Positions 11,875 to 23,745 are shown, numbered from the stretch's first letter. The stretch: DNA of 64,000 nucleotides from Ilex aquifolium (GCA_951799425.1 OX637395.1:3014001-3078000), one strand, 5' to 3'. The notes: generated from the letters alone by a model not told the origin. Made by a program: numbers and translations.

Positions 11875-12148
11875 TCTAATCCCAAATGTTACCACTGGCA
11901 CCATTGGCGTCTAGTACAGTAATGGCTAAAGCGCATAAACTTGACCTTCAAATTTTACAACACTGGCAACTTCCTTTTTTTTTTTTTTGTTTACCTCTTT
12001 TGCCCTCCTCTTTTGTCTTGTCTTTTTTTCTTTTTACCTCTTTTGCCTTCCTCTGTTGGCTGTTGAGCGTTTTGTTTACGTCTTTTGCCCTTAAGTTTTG
12101 TTTTGGTCAAGCACGTGTACCCGGTTGCCGGTTGGACTGTTTTCGGTT

Positions 12149-12422
12149 AATATCACTACCACAACACTTACAGGCTCCACAGAATCCAACAGGTATAAAA
12201 GCCAAAGAGCAATGCTATCTTGCACCACCCACTAAAGAGCAATGCCACGCAACAAAGAGCAATGCCACCCACCAAAGAGCAATGCTATCTTGCACCACCC
12301 ACCTATCTTGCACCACGCACTAAAGAGCAATGCTACACCCAAGATAGCATTGCCTTTTATGGGACGTTCTTTTATTTTTTGGTCAAGGTCTTTGATGGAA
12401 CCTGTAAGTGTTGTGGATATTT
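12149..12422. mobile_element. Foldback element with internal tandem repeat
   Basis: Inverted ends near 12159-12179 (CCACAACACTTACAGG) and 12396-12416 (CCTGTAAGTGTTGTGG) enclose five copies of AAAGAGCAATGC within 12206-12330. Next to them is a short palindrome around TGCTATCTTG. F block 2 diverges at this point (about 35285), consistent with an insertion after or at the end of the duplicated block. The 145-residue frame across it is tandem-repeat noise. Confidence 0.6.
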
Positions 12423-12959
12423 GTCCACCATAGCATTGGTCTTATTTAATTCTATCATATGTTTTTACGAAAAAACCTGAGCCTTATTTTTAGGGAGAAT
12501 ACACCTTAAAAGATTTAAATTTTTTTATCTGGCACACTTAAATATTAAGTTTCTCATATTATACCTTAAATATATTAAAAGTATTGTAATGTGTCCCTTC
12601 CGTTAACTTCTGTTATTCATTCCATTAAAAATCATTCTCATTGACTTTAACAAAATGAGTAACATAAACTAACAAAAGGATCACATTATAACATTTTTAA
12701 CATATTGAGGGCATATTTAGAGAATAATGTTGAAGGCCCACTTATTATGATAAGCATTCATTTTGGTGGGATATAAGTTCGTTGTTTTAATATGGGGTCG
12801 GGTGAACTGTAAAAATAAGAAAAAATTTAGTCACACTTTTTCTAATTTATTATATCTTCGAGAACACTCCCCTATTATTTAAAACATCATTGACACTCCT
12901 GCAATTAAACCTCCATTTCTAATTAAAAAAAATCTAAAATACCAAAATTGCTCCTATAT

Positions 12960-13325
12960 AAACTCAAAATAATTTTTCTACATAAAATTCGATTTTTTTT
13001 TACATATTAAAATTCCAGTTGATTAAAATTTATTTTTCTATATATTAAAATTTGAACTGATTAAAATTCGATTCGAGCTGGTTAAATTTTATTTTTTACA
13101 TATTAAAATTCAAGCCTATTAAAAATTTTTTTTTTTTTTACGTCTTAAAATTATAGTCGATTTGAGATCTACCTGAGCTGTTAGCGCCAATTAAAATTAG
13201 ATTCAAAGTCATTAAAATTCATTTTTTATGTATTACAATTTGAGTTGATTAAAATTTTTAATTTTCTACGTATAAAAAATTGGGTCGATTAAAATTTAAT
13301 GCGGGTTGATTAAAATTTGGGGTCC
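12960..13325. repeat. Degenerate AT-rich tandem array
   Basis: Blocks of about 50-60 bases recur with the phrases GATTAAAATT and TACATATTAAAATT and changing spacers, roughly six times. Copies are diverged, so the array is old. Confidence 0.55.
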
Positions 13326-13407
13326 TTCTCCTCCCTCTTTTCTTGTTGATGTGTTGGCCTTTGATCTATGATTAATGAAATATAACCTTTTCAAAAAAAA
13401 AAAAAAG
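13321..13407 (+). mobile_element. Possible LINE or processed-RNA 3' end
   Basis: The stretch ends GATTAATGAAATATAACC followed by TTTTC and an A run of 14, a phrasing common at 3' ends of plant L1-type elements. No reverse-transcriptase ORF or target-site duplication was seen, so this is weak. Confidence 0.3.
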
Positions 13408-14409
13408 GTATGGATAAAGTTTTTTCTAAAATATATTTCGGGCAATTTAGCAAAATTATATTCTAGTTAAAGACTTTAATCTGACAGGGGATGTCAGTAA
13501 ATATTTAAAAAATAGAGAAAATATACTTGAAGATACGATAAACTAAAAAAGATGTCACTAAATTTTTTTAAAAAAATAATATAAAAAATTTAATCTTTAA
13601 GAATGCAGAATTCTCACTTTCATCAATTAAAAATACACAAGCACATAACTCAAGTTTTGGTTCGGCAGGAAAAAATAAGGACAGAAGATATGAAATTGTT
13701 CGCGTACTTATACATATCATGAAGTGTAACAACATATAGCAGAAGTCCATCAAAAAATATTTAAAAAGTCCTTAAAGTCCCCCCCAAAAAAATTCTTCAA
13801 TCTCGCATGCTATCTATCACTAGCAGGGGGATTTAATAAAGAGATATAATGACCTACTTCCATTAGTAATGAGGATTCAAACTATCACACATTAATCAAT
13901 CATAGGGAGATTCAACAATTAAAAGAAAGATCGAATCTTTGGGATCCTACCTTTCTTCAAACAGAACGAACAGAGATAGAATGAGATCGATTTTCGAAAT
14001 GTCTTTCTAGATATTCTTCAATGTCTCGGCTATTCACAAAACGTTAGAAGCAGATGATTAATCATCTGTTTTCAAAAAAAATCAAAGAATTTCTTGAGAA
14101 TCCTACAAGATCTGTTCGTTCTTTTTTCTCTGACAAATGGTTAGAATTTCATCTATGTTCAAATCCTTTTGAGAAGTCCACTAGATATCAGATATTGTAA
14201 AGCTTCTTTGGATAGTTATTGAAACCCAACAAGATCCCAACAGGCCTCATCAAGCCACTCAAAAGAATAGAAATATATACGCGGAGAGTCTTTTAGAATC
14301 GGGATAGCCCCAAAGATTCGATAGAACCGAAGGTGCTTCCAGAAAATTGGTTGTCGTTGGGTCTATGAGATGTTGGTGCCCCATCCCTGCCATTTTTCTT
14401 TGAGAAATG

Positions 14410-15171
14410 CTTAGGAGTAGGGGTGTTCACCCTACTCTACGGGTAGGAAATATAGTCTTTCGTCTTCTTACCCGATACTTTATGAATTTTTTTTTTCTTG
14501 GCCTACCCTACCCGATCAGGTGTGGTATTCCTACCCGACTTCCTACCCTATTAGTCAGGTAGGAAGTCAGGTAGGAAATCGAGTAAACATTTTTGTAACT
14601 ATTAATTTTTGGATCATTTTAACAATTCAATTAAATAACATGCACCAATTTAACAACACAATACATCAATAACACTAAAATCTAAAACAATTACAACAAC
14701 AATTATAATAATACACAAGAAAATATGAACATCAATTCATCATAATTGTTACACAAATACAATAACAATTATTTTAAATCTAAACCATATAAAACACATT
14801 AAAATCATAACTGCTCTAATAGATTCACCACAAATCATGTAACCTACACAAAAAATAAGTCCATGTTTTAGCAACTCAAACATCCACAACAATAACAATG
14901 TTATAATATAAATTATACCACACAAATACTCTTATAATTATTAAAAAAAGTATAAAAAAGTTAAATATATTTTTTTGCGGGTAGGGTAGGGTAGGGTAGG
15001 AATGCGGAAATTGATGAGTATTCCGCATTCTTACCCGATTTAATCGGAAGACCAAAAACTCTTCCGCATTCCTACCCGATTTTTGCGGCTAGCCGTTCAG
15101 TAGAGTAGAGTAGAGTCGGGTAGGGTAGGAAATTGCGGCCAATCGAAAATTTAAACACCCCTACTTAGGAG
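14410..15171. mobile_element. Non-autonomous hAT-like element 1
   Basis: The element spans 14418-15163 (746 bp). It begins TAGGGGTGTTCACCC and ends TTTAAACACCCCTA, imperfect inverted ends. The 8-bp duplication CTTAGGAG flanks it at 14410-14417 and 15164-15171, the size typical of hAT transposons. The paralogous stretch near 35846-35853 shows the same site uninterrupted. Inside, only subterminal repeats of GGGTAGG and AT-rich filler are present, with no transposase. A second member is at 40925-41635. Confidence 0.9.
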
Positions 15172-16322
15172 TGTTTATAGGCTGGGTTGGGCTAGACTCA
15201 CGAATTTTTTTTCAAACTAGGGCCTAGGTATGGTTTGCCCGAGCCTTTACCTGGCTAAGTTATTGGGCTTACTGGGCGGACCTTTATATATATATGTATA
15301 TATACTCCTTCATTTAAAAAGTTTTCAACTTAATATTTTTACTAAATTAAGTTAGGGTCCTTTCTTTGGTGTGTAAACTAATTTTAGTCCTACCAAATTT
15401 TTAGTATAAAAAAAGGTTTTCCATTTTTTGAAAAAACTTGTATGCCCTGTGTTGGCACGAATATTAAGGGATTAGTTAGTTACTGGTTTTCATTACAATT
15501 TTACCCTCATAACTCAATTTCAGCCTACAATATAGTTTACCCATTTCGTAAGATCTGTGTTTTAGTGTACTTGTCTGACGATCTGTGTTTATGGAGCAAA
15601 AAATACATTAACAATCTGTATTTTAATGTCATTGTCTGATGATACGTGTTTCAATATATCTGTCTAACGATCTGTGTTTATGGAGAATAATGTACATTAA
15701 CGATATGTATTTTAGTGTACCTGTCTGACGATTTGTGTTTTAGTATATGATCAGTGTTTATAAAGAAGAATGTACATTAACGATTTATGTTTTAGTGTAC
15801 ATATCTGACAATGTGTATTTTAGTGTACTTGTCTGACGATTATTGCGTACTTATTATTTTTTATATTTTTTGTTGCACACTTGTTATTTTTTATTTTTTT
15901 TATTGAGTACCTATTATTTTTTTACTTGAAAATATATATATATCTTTAAATTGCGTACATGTTTTTTTTTAGCATACCTTTACTAAATTCCAAATTACAC
16001 CTTAGAGGGGGGACATGAATTTGTCACATTAAATGAATTAATTACAGCATATTCAAAATTTGAAAGAATTTAAAAAAAGATGCTAGATTGGATTTTTGAA
16101 TTTATAGGAAATTTTTGAATTCAAAAAGGTTTAGCTGCCTTGGATAGTACCTTTCTTCCTTAAATCTCTTAGTTGACGTTGATCATGAACGAGAAGAAGT
16201 CTTGTTTTATTAGGAAAGAAATCCACATATGTTGTTCATCGTACAGGTACACAAATTAAAAGTTAAATATAATATTTAATTCATAAAATGGAGATTACAT
16301 ATGTAGTTCATTTGTTTTATAT
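15172..16322. other. Intergenic sequence with a tandem array
   Basis: From 15172 to about 15390 the sequence is related to 35850-36060. The tandem array at 15553 follows, then AT-rich DNA. No gene was recognised; the 65-residue frame at 15442 runs into the array. Confidence 0.5.
15553..15842. repeat. Tandem repeat around GATCTGTGTTT
   Basis: The phrases CTGTCTGACGAT, CTGTGTTTATGGAG and ACATTAACGAT recur in order about three times with short internal sub-repeats (TTTTAGTGTAC). A weaker echo appears near 16860-16930. Confidence 0.65.
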
Positions 16323-16535
16323 TTAAAAAGAAAATAGGAAAATGATCATTTTTTGAGGTCCTTCAATCTTTGCCTCAAGTTTCTTCATTTTCTTCAACTC
16401 CTTTTGTAGATTTTTGTTAATGTACATCGCCATTTTCTTCCACTCGTATTTTTCTTTGTTGAACATGTAGAGTTCAGATTCGAGACGATCGATATTAACT
16501 TGCATGCGATCTTGTTTTGCGTGGGCGTCGTCCAA
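16323..16535 (-). CDS. Candidate small coiled-coil protein
   Basis: The 70-residue frame starts MDDAHAKQDRMQVNIDRLES. It is rich in Lys, Glu and Leu with heptad-like spacing through about residue 60 (LYMFNKEKYEWKKM, LQKELKKMKKLEAKIE), predicting one coiled coil, and ends in a short hydrophobic tail. A TATA box CTATAAATAG lies on the minus strand at about 16628-16638, some 95 bases upstream of the ATG. It may be a small gene, or the coiled-coil tail of a larger decayed gene or element protein. I do not recognise the family, and there is no paralogue in the window to test constraint. Confidence 0.35.
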   Translation of the reverse strand: MDDAHAKQDRMQVNIDRLESELYMFNKEKYEWKKMAMYINKNLQKELKKMKKLEAKIEGPQKMIIFLFSF

Positions 16536-18123
16536 AAAAACTTAAAAGCATTTGTACGTTAGTTTGTGTTCTTTGCTGCCTTGATTGTTCCATTTTTTTC
16601 TGTGTTTTTGTTCTGAATTTTAGATACGCTATTTATAGAGTTATTTTTCATGGGATAGATAAAGAGGTGTTAAATGTATGTTTATTATTGTGTTAATTTC
16701 GTAGTTAATCACAGAGACATTTGTTCAGACGTCTGGTCTCAATGTATCTGTTATAGAAATACATTGAGTGCAACCACTATTATTAAATGTAACTTAATAT
16801 ACCTTCAAACGACCAGTTAATGGGTACGTTAGTCAAGAACATGTCATTTTTTTTAATATACCTATCAAACAATTTGTGTTTTTGGAAAAAATAGTATATT
16901 AAATTACATTTAAAATATGTGTTTTAATTACGTGATAACATTGTCGTTATTTTTTACATTTTTAAAGGGCGTTAGTTGTGGTCATTGCTTTAACTTTTCA
17001 ACAGAGACCGAATCTAAAAAAAAATTGACGAATAGTTTTTTTTTAGATTCCTCTTGGGTCTAGGGACTGGCCTCCAAAAACCTATAATATTTTTATAAAT
17101 TATATTTTTAAATTAAAAGTAAAGTTAAAATAGACAAAAAGTAAATACTGAATAAATTTATTTAATTAGAATTATTTACTATTTAAATAAGTAAAAAATA
17201 ATTAATAATTCCCTAGATTACTCAACTTAGTATTTAAGTAATCTAAATCATGCACACGTGCGTTGCACGTTATTTATTTTAAATTTAATTTAAAATTTAA
17301 AATTTTTTCATATTATTTTGGTTTGTTAAAGATTGAAGCGTATAAATATGTGACGATCATATTTTATTTGTATTTAACTTATTTATTTACAAAGGGGCAA
17401 AGTCTATAACAAAGATGTGGCATTAGCAGCACCTATTTTGCTTTTTTTTTTAAAAAAAAATTCAATTATCAATATTTAAATTAGAACTGACTTATAGAAA
17501 ATTATTCTCACTTGTGAACATGATTAACGTTTAACATAGTAAGGTGAATGCAAAGTTTTAAAATTTTGCTTAATATTTATGCAACGTTACCTCAAGGGGT
17601 AGTTTCTCGCAAATTCAACTCCGGATTCTATTTTTGTCTACCTATGATTCAACTTTTAAACTATTTATTGCCAAAATCATAAATTCTCATTATAAAAAAC
17701 ACGAATCAGCAACCGAAAATCACTCTCTTTCATTGGAATACAATTCTAATTCAACCCTAATCAATGATCTCATCCTCAGCCCATCAAAGTATAACCAACA
17801 CCCTAACCACTCTTTCTTTAAAACTGTATGTATTTGATCATAGTCCAACCAGACACTTGACAACTCGAATCATGTATACAGAGTTATAAACAAAACTTCA
17901 AAAAATTAAATCACCCAATTTTAATGACTCGCCGCAATATCATAAAGCAGACAACATGGTTTAAAGAGTTAAAGCTAACAACGTAACATAGGACTCTAAT
18001 TCTTACAATTAAAGGCCTCACAATAACCTTTTATCATGTATCTGAATTGATACCTGTATAGACACCCATCTAGGAATGCAACATATACAAAGAATGAACG
18101 AGATCAGTGCAGAATCGACTATC
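16536..18123. other. AT-rich intergenic region
   Basis: No supported gene. A palindrome near 17252-17270 (ACGTGCGTTGCACGT) resembles the hairpin of a decayed Helitron end, but no CTAG terminus follows. The 67-residue frame at 17634 has no supporting signal. Confidence 0.45.
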
Positions 18124-18245
18124 TTAGTCTTCATTGTCTGCTTTGATGATTGACCATACCATTTTTTTCTTGTCATTGTCTTGGTCATCATGTTCGTCCT
18201 CATCGTCCAGATGAAGGTCAGACCTCATGCTTCGACGAAGATCAT
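18124..18245 (-). CDS. Candidate terminal exon with acidic tail
   Basis: On the minus strand it reads LRRSMRSDLHLDDEDEHDDQ then DNDKKKMVWSIIKADNED and TAA at 18124-18126. The composition (Asp/Glu run followed by a Lys cluster and MVWSII) looks like a genuine C-terminal tail and unlike the surrounding AT-rich noise. Upstream codons close quickly (TAA TGA about 20 codons before), and I cannot fix an acceptor. No upstream exon was found, so a decayed gene end is as likely as a live gene. The family is not recognised. Confidence 0.3.
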
Positions 18246-18567
18246 TTTGACATCTTCATTATATGGCAGAATCCAAAAAAAAAAAAAAACAATCGCCAAA
18301 CTCTATGCGATCAACAGGTAAATTTAGGTCAAGTTTCTCTAAATACACAAAATTATGCTATATCTAGTTTAAGACATTTGCATTAGAACACGCACTGTTG
18401 AACAATAATCATGTTAGCAACTCATCCCTGAAGTAACAGGATCTAGTAAAGTGAGAAATAAAAAAAATACCAGACAATAATCATTTGAACCCCATACCTA
18501 TAGTTCCCAAGTTCAGGATGGCCAATACGATAATTTTATGAGGAAATCAATGGTGATAAAGGAAAGG

Positions 18568-18733
18568 GAAATATTATGTATCCCAAATCTCTAACTCAAA
18601 TTTTCATCTCAAATGAAGGGAGACCATTGGATGAGTGGGTCCCATCAACTTTTTTAAATGGGACCACTGATCCAATGGTCTCCCTTGATTTGGGATGAAA
18701 ATTTGGGTTAGAGATTTAGGATATATAGTCTCC
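18568..18733. mobile_element. Palindromic MITE
   Basis: The two halves are near-perfect inverted complements: CCCAAATCTCTAACTCAAAT on the left, ATTTGGGTTAGAGATTTAGG on the right. The centre is GGGTCCCATCAACTTTTTTA. Relatives lie at 54894-55065 and, more diverged, at 53980-54135. Confidence 0.8.
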
Positions 18734-19198
18734 TCGATATCCATATTCAGCTCATCATATTATATATACATGCATTTTCCTTTAGAACATGTAGACTATT
18801 ATTAGTATGCATGAATAGAACTACAGAGTCATAAAATTGAATGACAAAGTTGACATATATCTAAATTGTAACTTATATATATATTGAATGTAAATATAAT
18901 ATTAATTTCAAAATCCATAAAGTCTAAGCGTAAATGAATAAGAACTAAGGGTATACTAAAAGTGAAAATGAAATTATATGAAGAGTCGTTTGCATATTTA
19001 AATTAATATTAGACTAATTAAATATATAATGAGATGTCTTTTATCTTTTTTTTTTAGAGACATAATAGTCAATCAAAAGTTTTTAAATTTTGTTGGCATT
19101 TTACAGTAGTATAGATAAATTTTTTTTAGAGAAATATGTCACCTAATTTTCAATGGTATTTTTTTTCTCCAAATAAAGTGGGTGGATGGATGGGCAGG

Positions 19199-19199
<1 letters not shown>

Positions 19200-19233
<34 letters not shown>
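19200..19233. repeat. Poly-G run of 34
   Basis: An uninterrupted G tract. The related site near 36465 reads GGGCAAGCGGGCAGGC with no long run, so the tract expanded here. Its exact length may be a sequencing estimate. Confidence 0.85.
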
Positions 19234-19234
<1 letters not shown>

Positions 19235-19617
19235 CTGGTTCTTGGGCCAGGTTTTAATAGATATATATATATATTTAAATCATGCAACTATTACCCAGTG
19301 CCCGAAAAAAAAAAAAAAGAGAACTTTAGGAGCAACTACAAATGTGTGTTGGAGTGGAGAAATTTTGGTTAATTATTCATAATTTCATAGGCTATTGCAT
19401 TCAAATTAAAACATCATGTCGCTTGCAATTGGCTATTAAATTTAAAATGTCAGAATTTATTATGATTATGTTTATTTGTGATGAAATAAATAGACATAGT
19501 TCTTCTACCTGTTGTGTAAGAAACATGAAAATTTAGGGGACAATGTGGGATAGTTTACATAATAGAGGGGGTCAAACTATAGTTGCATTTGCAAGACTTA
19601 ATTACAGAAAACACAAA

Positions 19618-19804
19618 ATGAAACCCAAAAAGTTGTAACCCAAATGAAACCCAAAAAGTTGTAACCCAAATGCATATCATCCATTAGATGAGTGGGTCCT
19701 ATCAAAATTTTCAGTGGAACTCATTCATCACACACTCATCCAAGGGATGATATGCATTTGGGTTACAACTTTTTGGGTTTCATTTGGATTATATAACATT
19801 TTCC
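19618..19804. mobile_element. Foldback MITE with a long direct repeat at its ends
   Basis: Inverted halves carry ACCCAAAAAGTTGTAACCC on the left (present twice in tandem) and GGGTTACAACTTTTTGGGTT on the right. The 16-mer TTACAGAAAACACAAA lies at 19602-19617 and again at 19805-19820. The paralogous site near 24468-24485 has one copy and no element. The left terminus is shorter than the right, so the end is either truncated or replaced by the tandem copy. Confidence 0.75.
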
Positions 19805-21393
19805 TTACAGAAAACACAAATTTTGGCATGGTTGGAATTGGGTGAGATGCCAGAACAGTTATGAGTACCATCCAATCCATTTTTTTGAATATTAAAATCA
19901 CATTGTCCGATTTTTTTTTTTTTTTCTCTTTCTTGCTCCCCTTTCTTTGTTGCTCTCCTCACTCTCTCACGGTTCAGTCAAGAACCAGAGCACACACAAC
20001 ACACACACTGTTTTTTTTTTTTTTGGTAAACTAAACACACACCCACACACCTAAACTTTATACACACACACGGCACACTAATCTTTTTCTCATGACAACA
20101 CCTGTAAAAGTGTTGGCTTAACTACACTTACCACCCCACAAGTTTTTAAGTGATTTTGAAATTGACCCATTAGTATTTTCACACATAAAATTTCTATAAA
20201 TGGGTCTCACTAATACATCATTAATGGGGTCCACATACCCAATGTATGCTCACACACATCATGGCCATGAAAGATTTATTTTAATTAATCCTTTATTAAT
20301 TTCACATAATTGTAATTTAACCCACATAATTATGTTAATATGCATGCGATGCATGATTTGGGTCTCACAAATTATGTTAAACGTAATACTAGTGTGGTCA
20401 TAATATTGGAAGATCAGTTAAAAAAAAAATTCCTACATCATTTGCCTAAACCTATAGTGATGTTAGTGGGGGCAAGGGCTGGGGGTGGTGGCGTAGATGG
20501 TGGTGGTGGCAGCGGTGACAATCGTTGTATTTGCTTACACTCAAAATATAACTTGACGAGTTTTGACTAAACCGTTTTTGACATAATAGACCATCTCTAG
20601 TCATGACTCATACTTTTACTCAAAAAAAAAAAAAAACCTTAATTTTATATAGACCACTCGAATAGTCAAACCCAAGTTCATATAATAGCCAAAAAAAATA
20701 AAAATTCAAGTTCATACTCAAATCATTTTTGGAAACAAATATTTTTTTGTCCTAAAATCCACAAACCTCAACTAACACCAAAATAAAGAAACTTAAAACC
20801 CAGAAAAGAAGGTTTAGAATGGAAAGGAGAACAAGGTCTAGAGGACCATTTTCTGACCCATCTTTTCGAACGTTAGCTAAGAAAACTTATATGTGCTTTA
20901 TAGATGTTCAAAAACATGATAGCGTTTCCTTTAGATGCGTGATGCCTAATGCCTCCTGAAAGCAAACTGACCTGACCGCCACAGCAAATGCCATTTGTAG
21001 CTAATAAACCACTTTTGATTTACAGCCAGGACATGATTTCTGTAGAATCTAGTGCAACAACCCTCCAAGAATAAAAATTTTCCAACTGCAGAAAGTTTCA
21101 TTTAGTTCAGGCATAATAGATTGGTCAGAGCATTCGACCACCATTCCAGGATCTACTTTCTTCAATTTCAAATGCGCCGTCGATCATATGCCCTTTTCGA
21201 AAACCTGCAGAGATAGGTCCAAAATGCCAACTCATTAAAACCCGTGATGCATAAGTTACCATGAAACAACCTTACTTCTGAACCAAGGTATGTAGCTACA
21301 TAAATTAATGCAAGAAGAATTGCATATATGCTTATAAAGTTAGAGGGACCAACCTTCTAGAATTGAGCCAAAAAAAGATGTAATACCATCAAT

Positions 21394-22256
21394 CTAGATT
21401 CTAATGTCATCAATAGATAGTTCTTTTTCGGACAACATCTTCAGTTTCTGCAACATAGAAAAAAAAAAGAGAAAGTGAAATCAACAAGACAACCACTATG
21501 TGCTTGCTTTATGACTAAGTGATCTTTCTCATACATTCTTTCTAAACTGATGCAGCAAAATTGAACAATTAATGAGCAACGAGGGAAGATCGTGTTAAAA
21601 GAAATGACAGTTCAAAGCCAGCAAATAGATGGAATATATCAGGACTTGTACCAAACTCGAGGTGAGGCAGATAATATCTTCTAGAAATTTTTTGTAGTAA
21701 ACCTTTTTTCTCAAGCAACGAAAACAGTTAATGTATAACAATAGTAATATTTATCACCATATCATGGATAGAGACTACAGAGGTTATTATTAACATAACT
21801 AACGATTGTGGCGGACCGAGGACATGTGGGGGGGGGGGGGGGGGGAGGATGGAGATGACCCGCCTTGGTCCCCAGTTGAATCCTCTGGAGACTTAGATCC
21901 AACAACCAAGACTCCGGGGCTTGGGACCAAGATGGATGAGAAGACCTGAAGGTACCCAATCCCCAGTTGAATCCATATCATGGTACACAAAATCATCTGA
22001 TCAGCCTTCCAAGGGGAGAATGGGCCATCGTATCAATGCAAAGAGATGCATGGCCAAAATGTAAGGAGTATCCTCTACTAACAGCAGTAGTGCAAACAAT
22101 GAGGATGTCCCTGCATTGATAATGTATCCTGGAAATCAGGCTAGGGCAAATACCATCAACAAAGAACATTCAGTGATTCAAAGTGAACAAAGATCATATA
22201 GGCGCTTATTGTCCATATATCAACAAAGCAACCGTCACCAAGTTGAAAATTATCGA
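21394..22256 (-). pseudogene. SEC1/KEULE-type gene, fragment copy B
   Basis: Only the terminal exon is left: 21394-21447, 54 nt, KLKMLSEKELSIDDIRI and a stop, after an intact acceptor. The rest is intron DNA with the same two deletions as copy D and a poly-G run at 21828-21845. The homology ends at 22256, where unrelated repetitive DNA begins. It cannot encode a Sec1 protein. Confidence 0.85.
21828..21845. repeat. Poly-G run of 18 in a SEC1 intron
   Basis: Homologous to the runs at 42584-42603 and 61223-61246; the length differs in each copy. Confidence 0.85.
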
Positions 22257-23745
22257 AAGACCGAGGTCGAACCCTTAGGAAATTGTGAAACAACAGCAAT
22301 CACACAAATACTAAAATAAACTTGTGAAGACGATTTGTTTAAAAGATTTTTGAGTTGTAACTATTGATTGAAGTAATTAAAACAGTATAATAAAAATATT
22401 AGAGCATCAGATACTCCCTCTCAATTCCATACAATAATGATTAAAGACTTAATTCTTAATTCTAGACAAGAATCAAATGTCAGTTGATTCAAGTCACCGA
22501 ATTAAGCAATAAAACCACAATTTATAATCAAAAGTTTATTCAGAAACCTGAATAACCATCCAACTATATTATTCTGTGAAATAATGATAATCAACTTAAG
22601 CGTGGAATAACCAGTTATTTACTCGCAGGGAAATTCAAGCAATTAATGTACATGGCACAATGACTCAAGGATTTGTACAGAGCAAAAATTTTGCTAAGAA
22701 ATCAAAAGTTGAATTAACAAAATATCACATATCATTAAGTTGAGAGTCAATAACATTACCGTACTTCATTGAGAGGTCCTCCCCTAGCTATAGCTTAACC
22801 CTCTAGCCAGACATGATAAACTCAAACCAAAAATAATATATGAAAAGAATAATAATGCTACTCCTAATTCTAATTATTTCTCTCAATAGATGAGAGTCTT
22901 TATTTATACTAAAATAAATTCTAGGTACTGGTAGAAGATACAAGGTTGGATTGAGAGGAATTCTTTTCCAAACAGAAGTCTTGTAAGGTCAAATCCCATG
23001 CATAAACCCACGGGGGCTTAGCAGAGTTGGCAAGGGGGCTCTGCTAGCTTAACCAAGGTCTCGGGTTCGAGACTTGGGAACGCATCAGCTTTAAAAACCT
23101 GTGAGGGAGAGCTTTGCCACCCGAAAGGGTCCTACCCGGCTCGAATCCGGATTAGTCGGGGCCCAATGTGGTTTCCGGATACCGGATGGTCGGACCAAAA
23201 AAAAAAAAAAAATCCCATGCATAAAATCTTTGGGGAGTAGGTACAAAATCTGTCCAGATTTTGATCTTGAATTTCGCATATTTGGAGGCTGATTCACAAC
23301 ATTTTCGTGAAATACACTTTTGTAGTCCTTGAAATTTTCTTTCCATCCCCATAAGAATCATGTCAATCTGATATCGGAGTCAAAAGTTATGACCAAAAGA
23401 CTGAATATGTGTCAAGTCCTTATCTTCTAGGAAACTTTTCTAATCTCATTTTAAATGAGTTTTCTTCTCACTTGGACTCTTTTAAGGATTAAATTACTGA
23501 TTTATCTTCAAATCTTCTTATTTCAATCTTGACTCTTCAATCCTTATTAATTAGGATTTTTCCTCTAGTGATTGTTTCACTTGCTTTATCCATTATTACT
23601 TTAAATCAACCAATTTACCTGCAAAATAAACCAAACAACTAGAAAAAGTATCAAACTAGAAAATCAAGGAATTTAACACATTTAATCACAAATAATATAC
23701 AATTAATCAATCATTAAATATAATAAAATAACACTTTTGATGGTT
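22257..23745. mobile_element. Unresolved repetitive sequence, possibly part of a retroelement
   Basis: It begins at the break of unit B with CGAAAGACCGAGGTCGAACC and runs to the GGT-rich array. It is AT-rich, has no coding frame and is interrupted by a SINE. I could not find paired terminal repeats, so the class is open. Confidence 0.35.
23007..23211 (+). mobile_element. tRNA-derived SINE, complete
   Basis: The A box TTAGCAGAGTTGG (23018-23030) and B box GGTTCGAGACT (23064-23074) lie 33 bases apart, as in tRNA-derived RNA polymerase III promoters. A body of about 130 bases and an A run of at least 15 follow. The 14-bp target duplication ATCCCATGCATAAA flanks it at 22993-23006 and 23212-23225. 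This differs in sequence from the SINE at 1418, so it is a second family. Confidence 0.93.

Larger units (their letters stand above)
8985..12140. repeat. Segmental duplication, F block 1
   Basis: This is collinear with 30848-35285 (F block 2), apart from element insertions in the latter at 31133 and 34198, and partly with 52474-53480 and 57810-58665. It contains F1, its long intron and promoter, and the 3' flank shared by all F genes. Confidence 0.85.
12430..14409. other. AT-rich intergenic region
   Basis: No gene was recognised. Features seen are an AT-rich imperfect tandem array (separate entry), an A-tailed 3' end near 13321-13407 and a stretch (13590-13840) paralogous to 35520-35760. Confidence 0.5.
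19136..20362. repeat. Mixed repeats left of unit B
   Basis: 19270-19600 and 19805-19860 match 24150-24520 directly; a MITE (19618) separates them here but not there. The left edge (19130-19260) is related to 36200-36500. 19900-20362 has AC and T runs and no gene. Confidence 0.6.
20363..22256. repeat. Segmental duplication unit B
   Basis: Paralogous to 59757-61662 of unit D from ATGTTAAACGTAATACTAG onward. Both share two deletions relative to unit C: about 39360-42370, which removes five SEC1 exons, and about 42790-43585. Unit B stops abruptly at 22256, inside a SEC1 intron. Confidence 0.85.

Noticed and set aside
17252..17270. Palindrome suggesting another Helitron end
   Set aside because: No CTRR terminus follows within about 20 bases and no partner 5' end was found.
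19136..19382. Glycine-rich frames
   Set aside because: Created by the 34-base G run.
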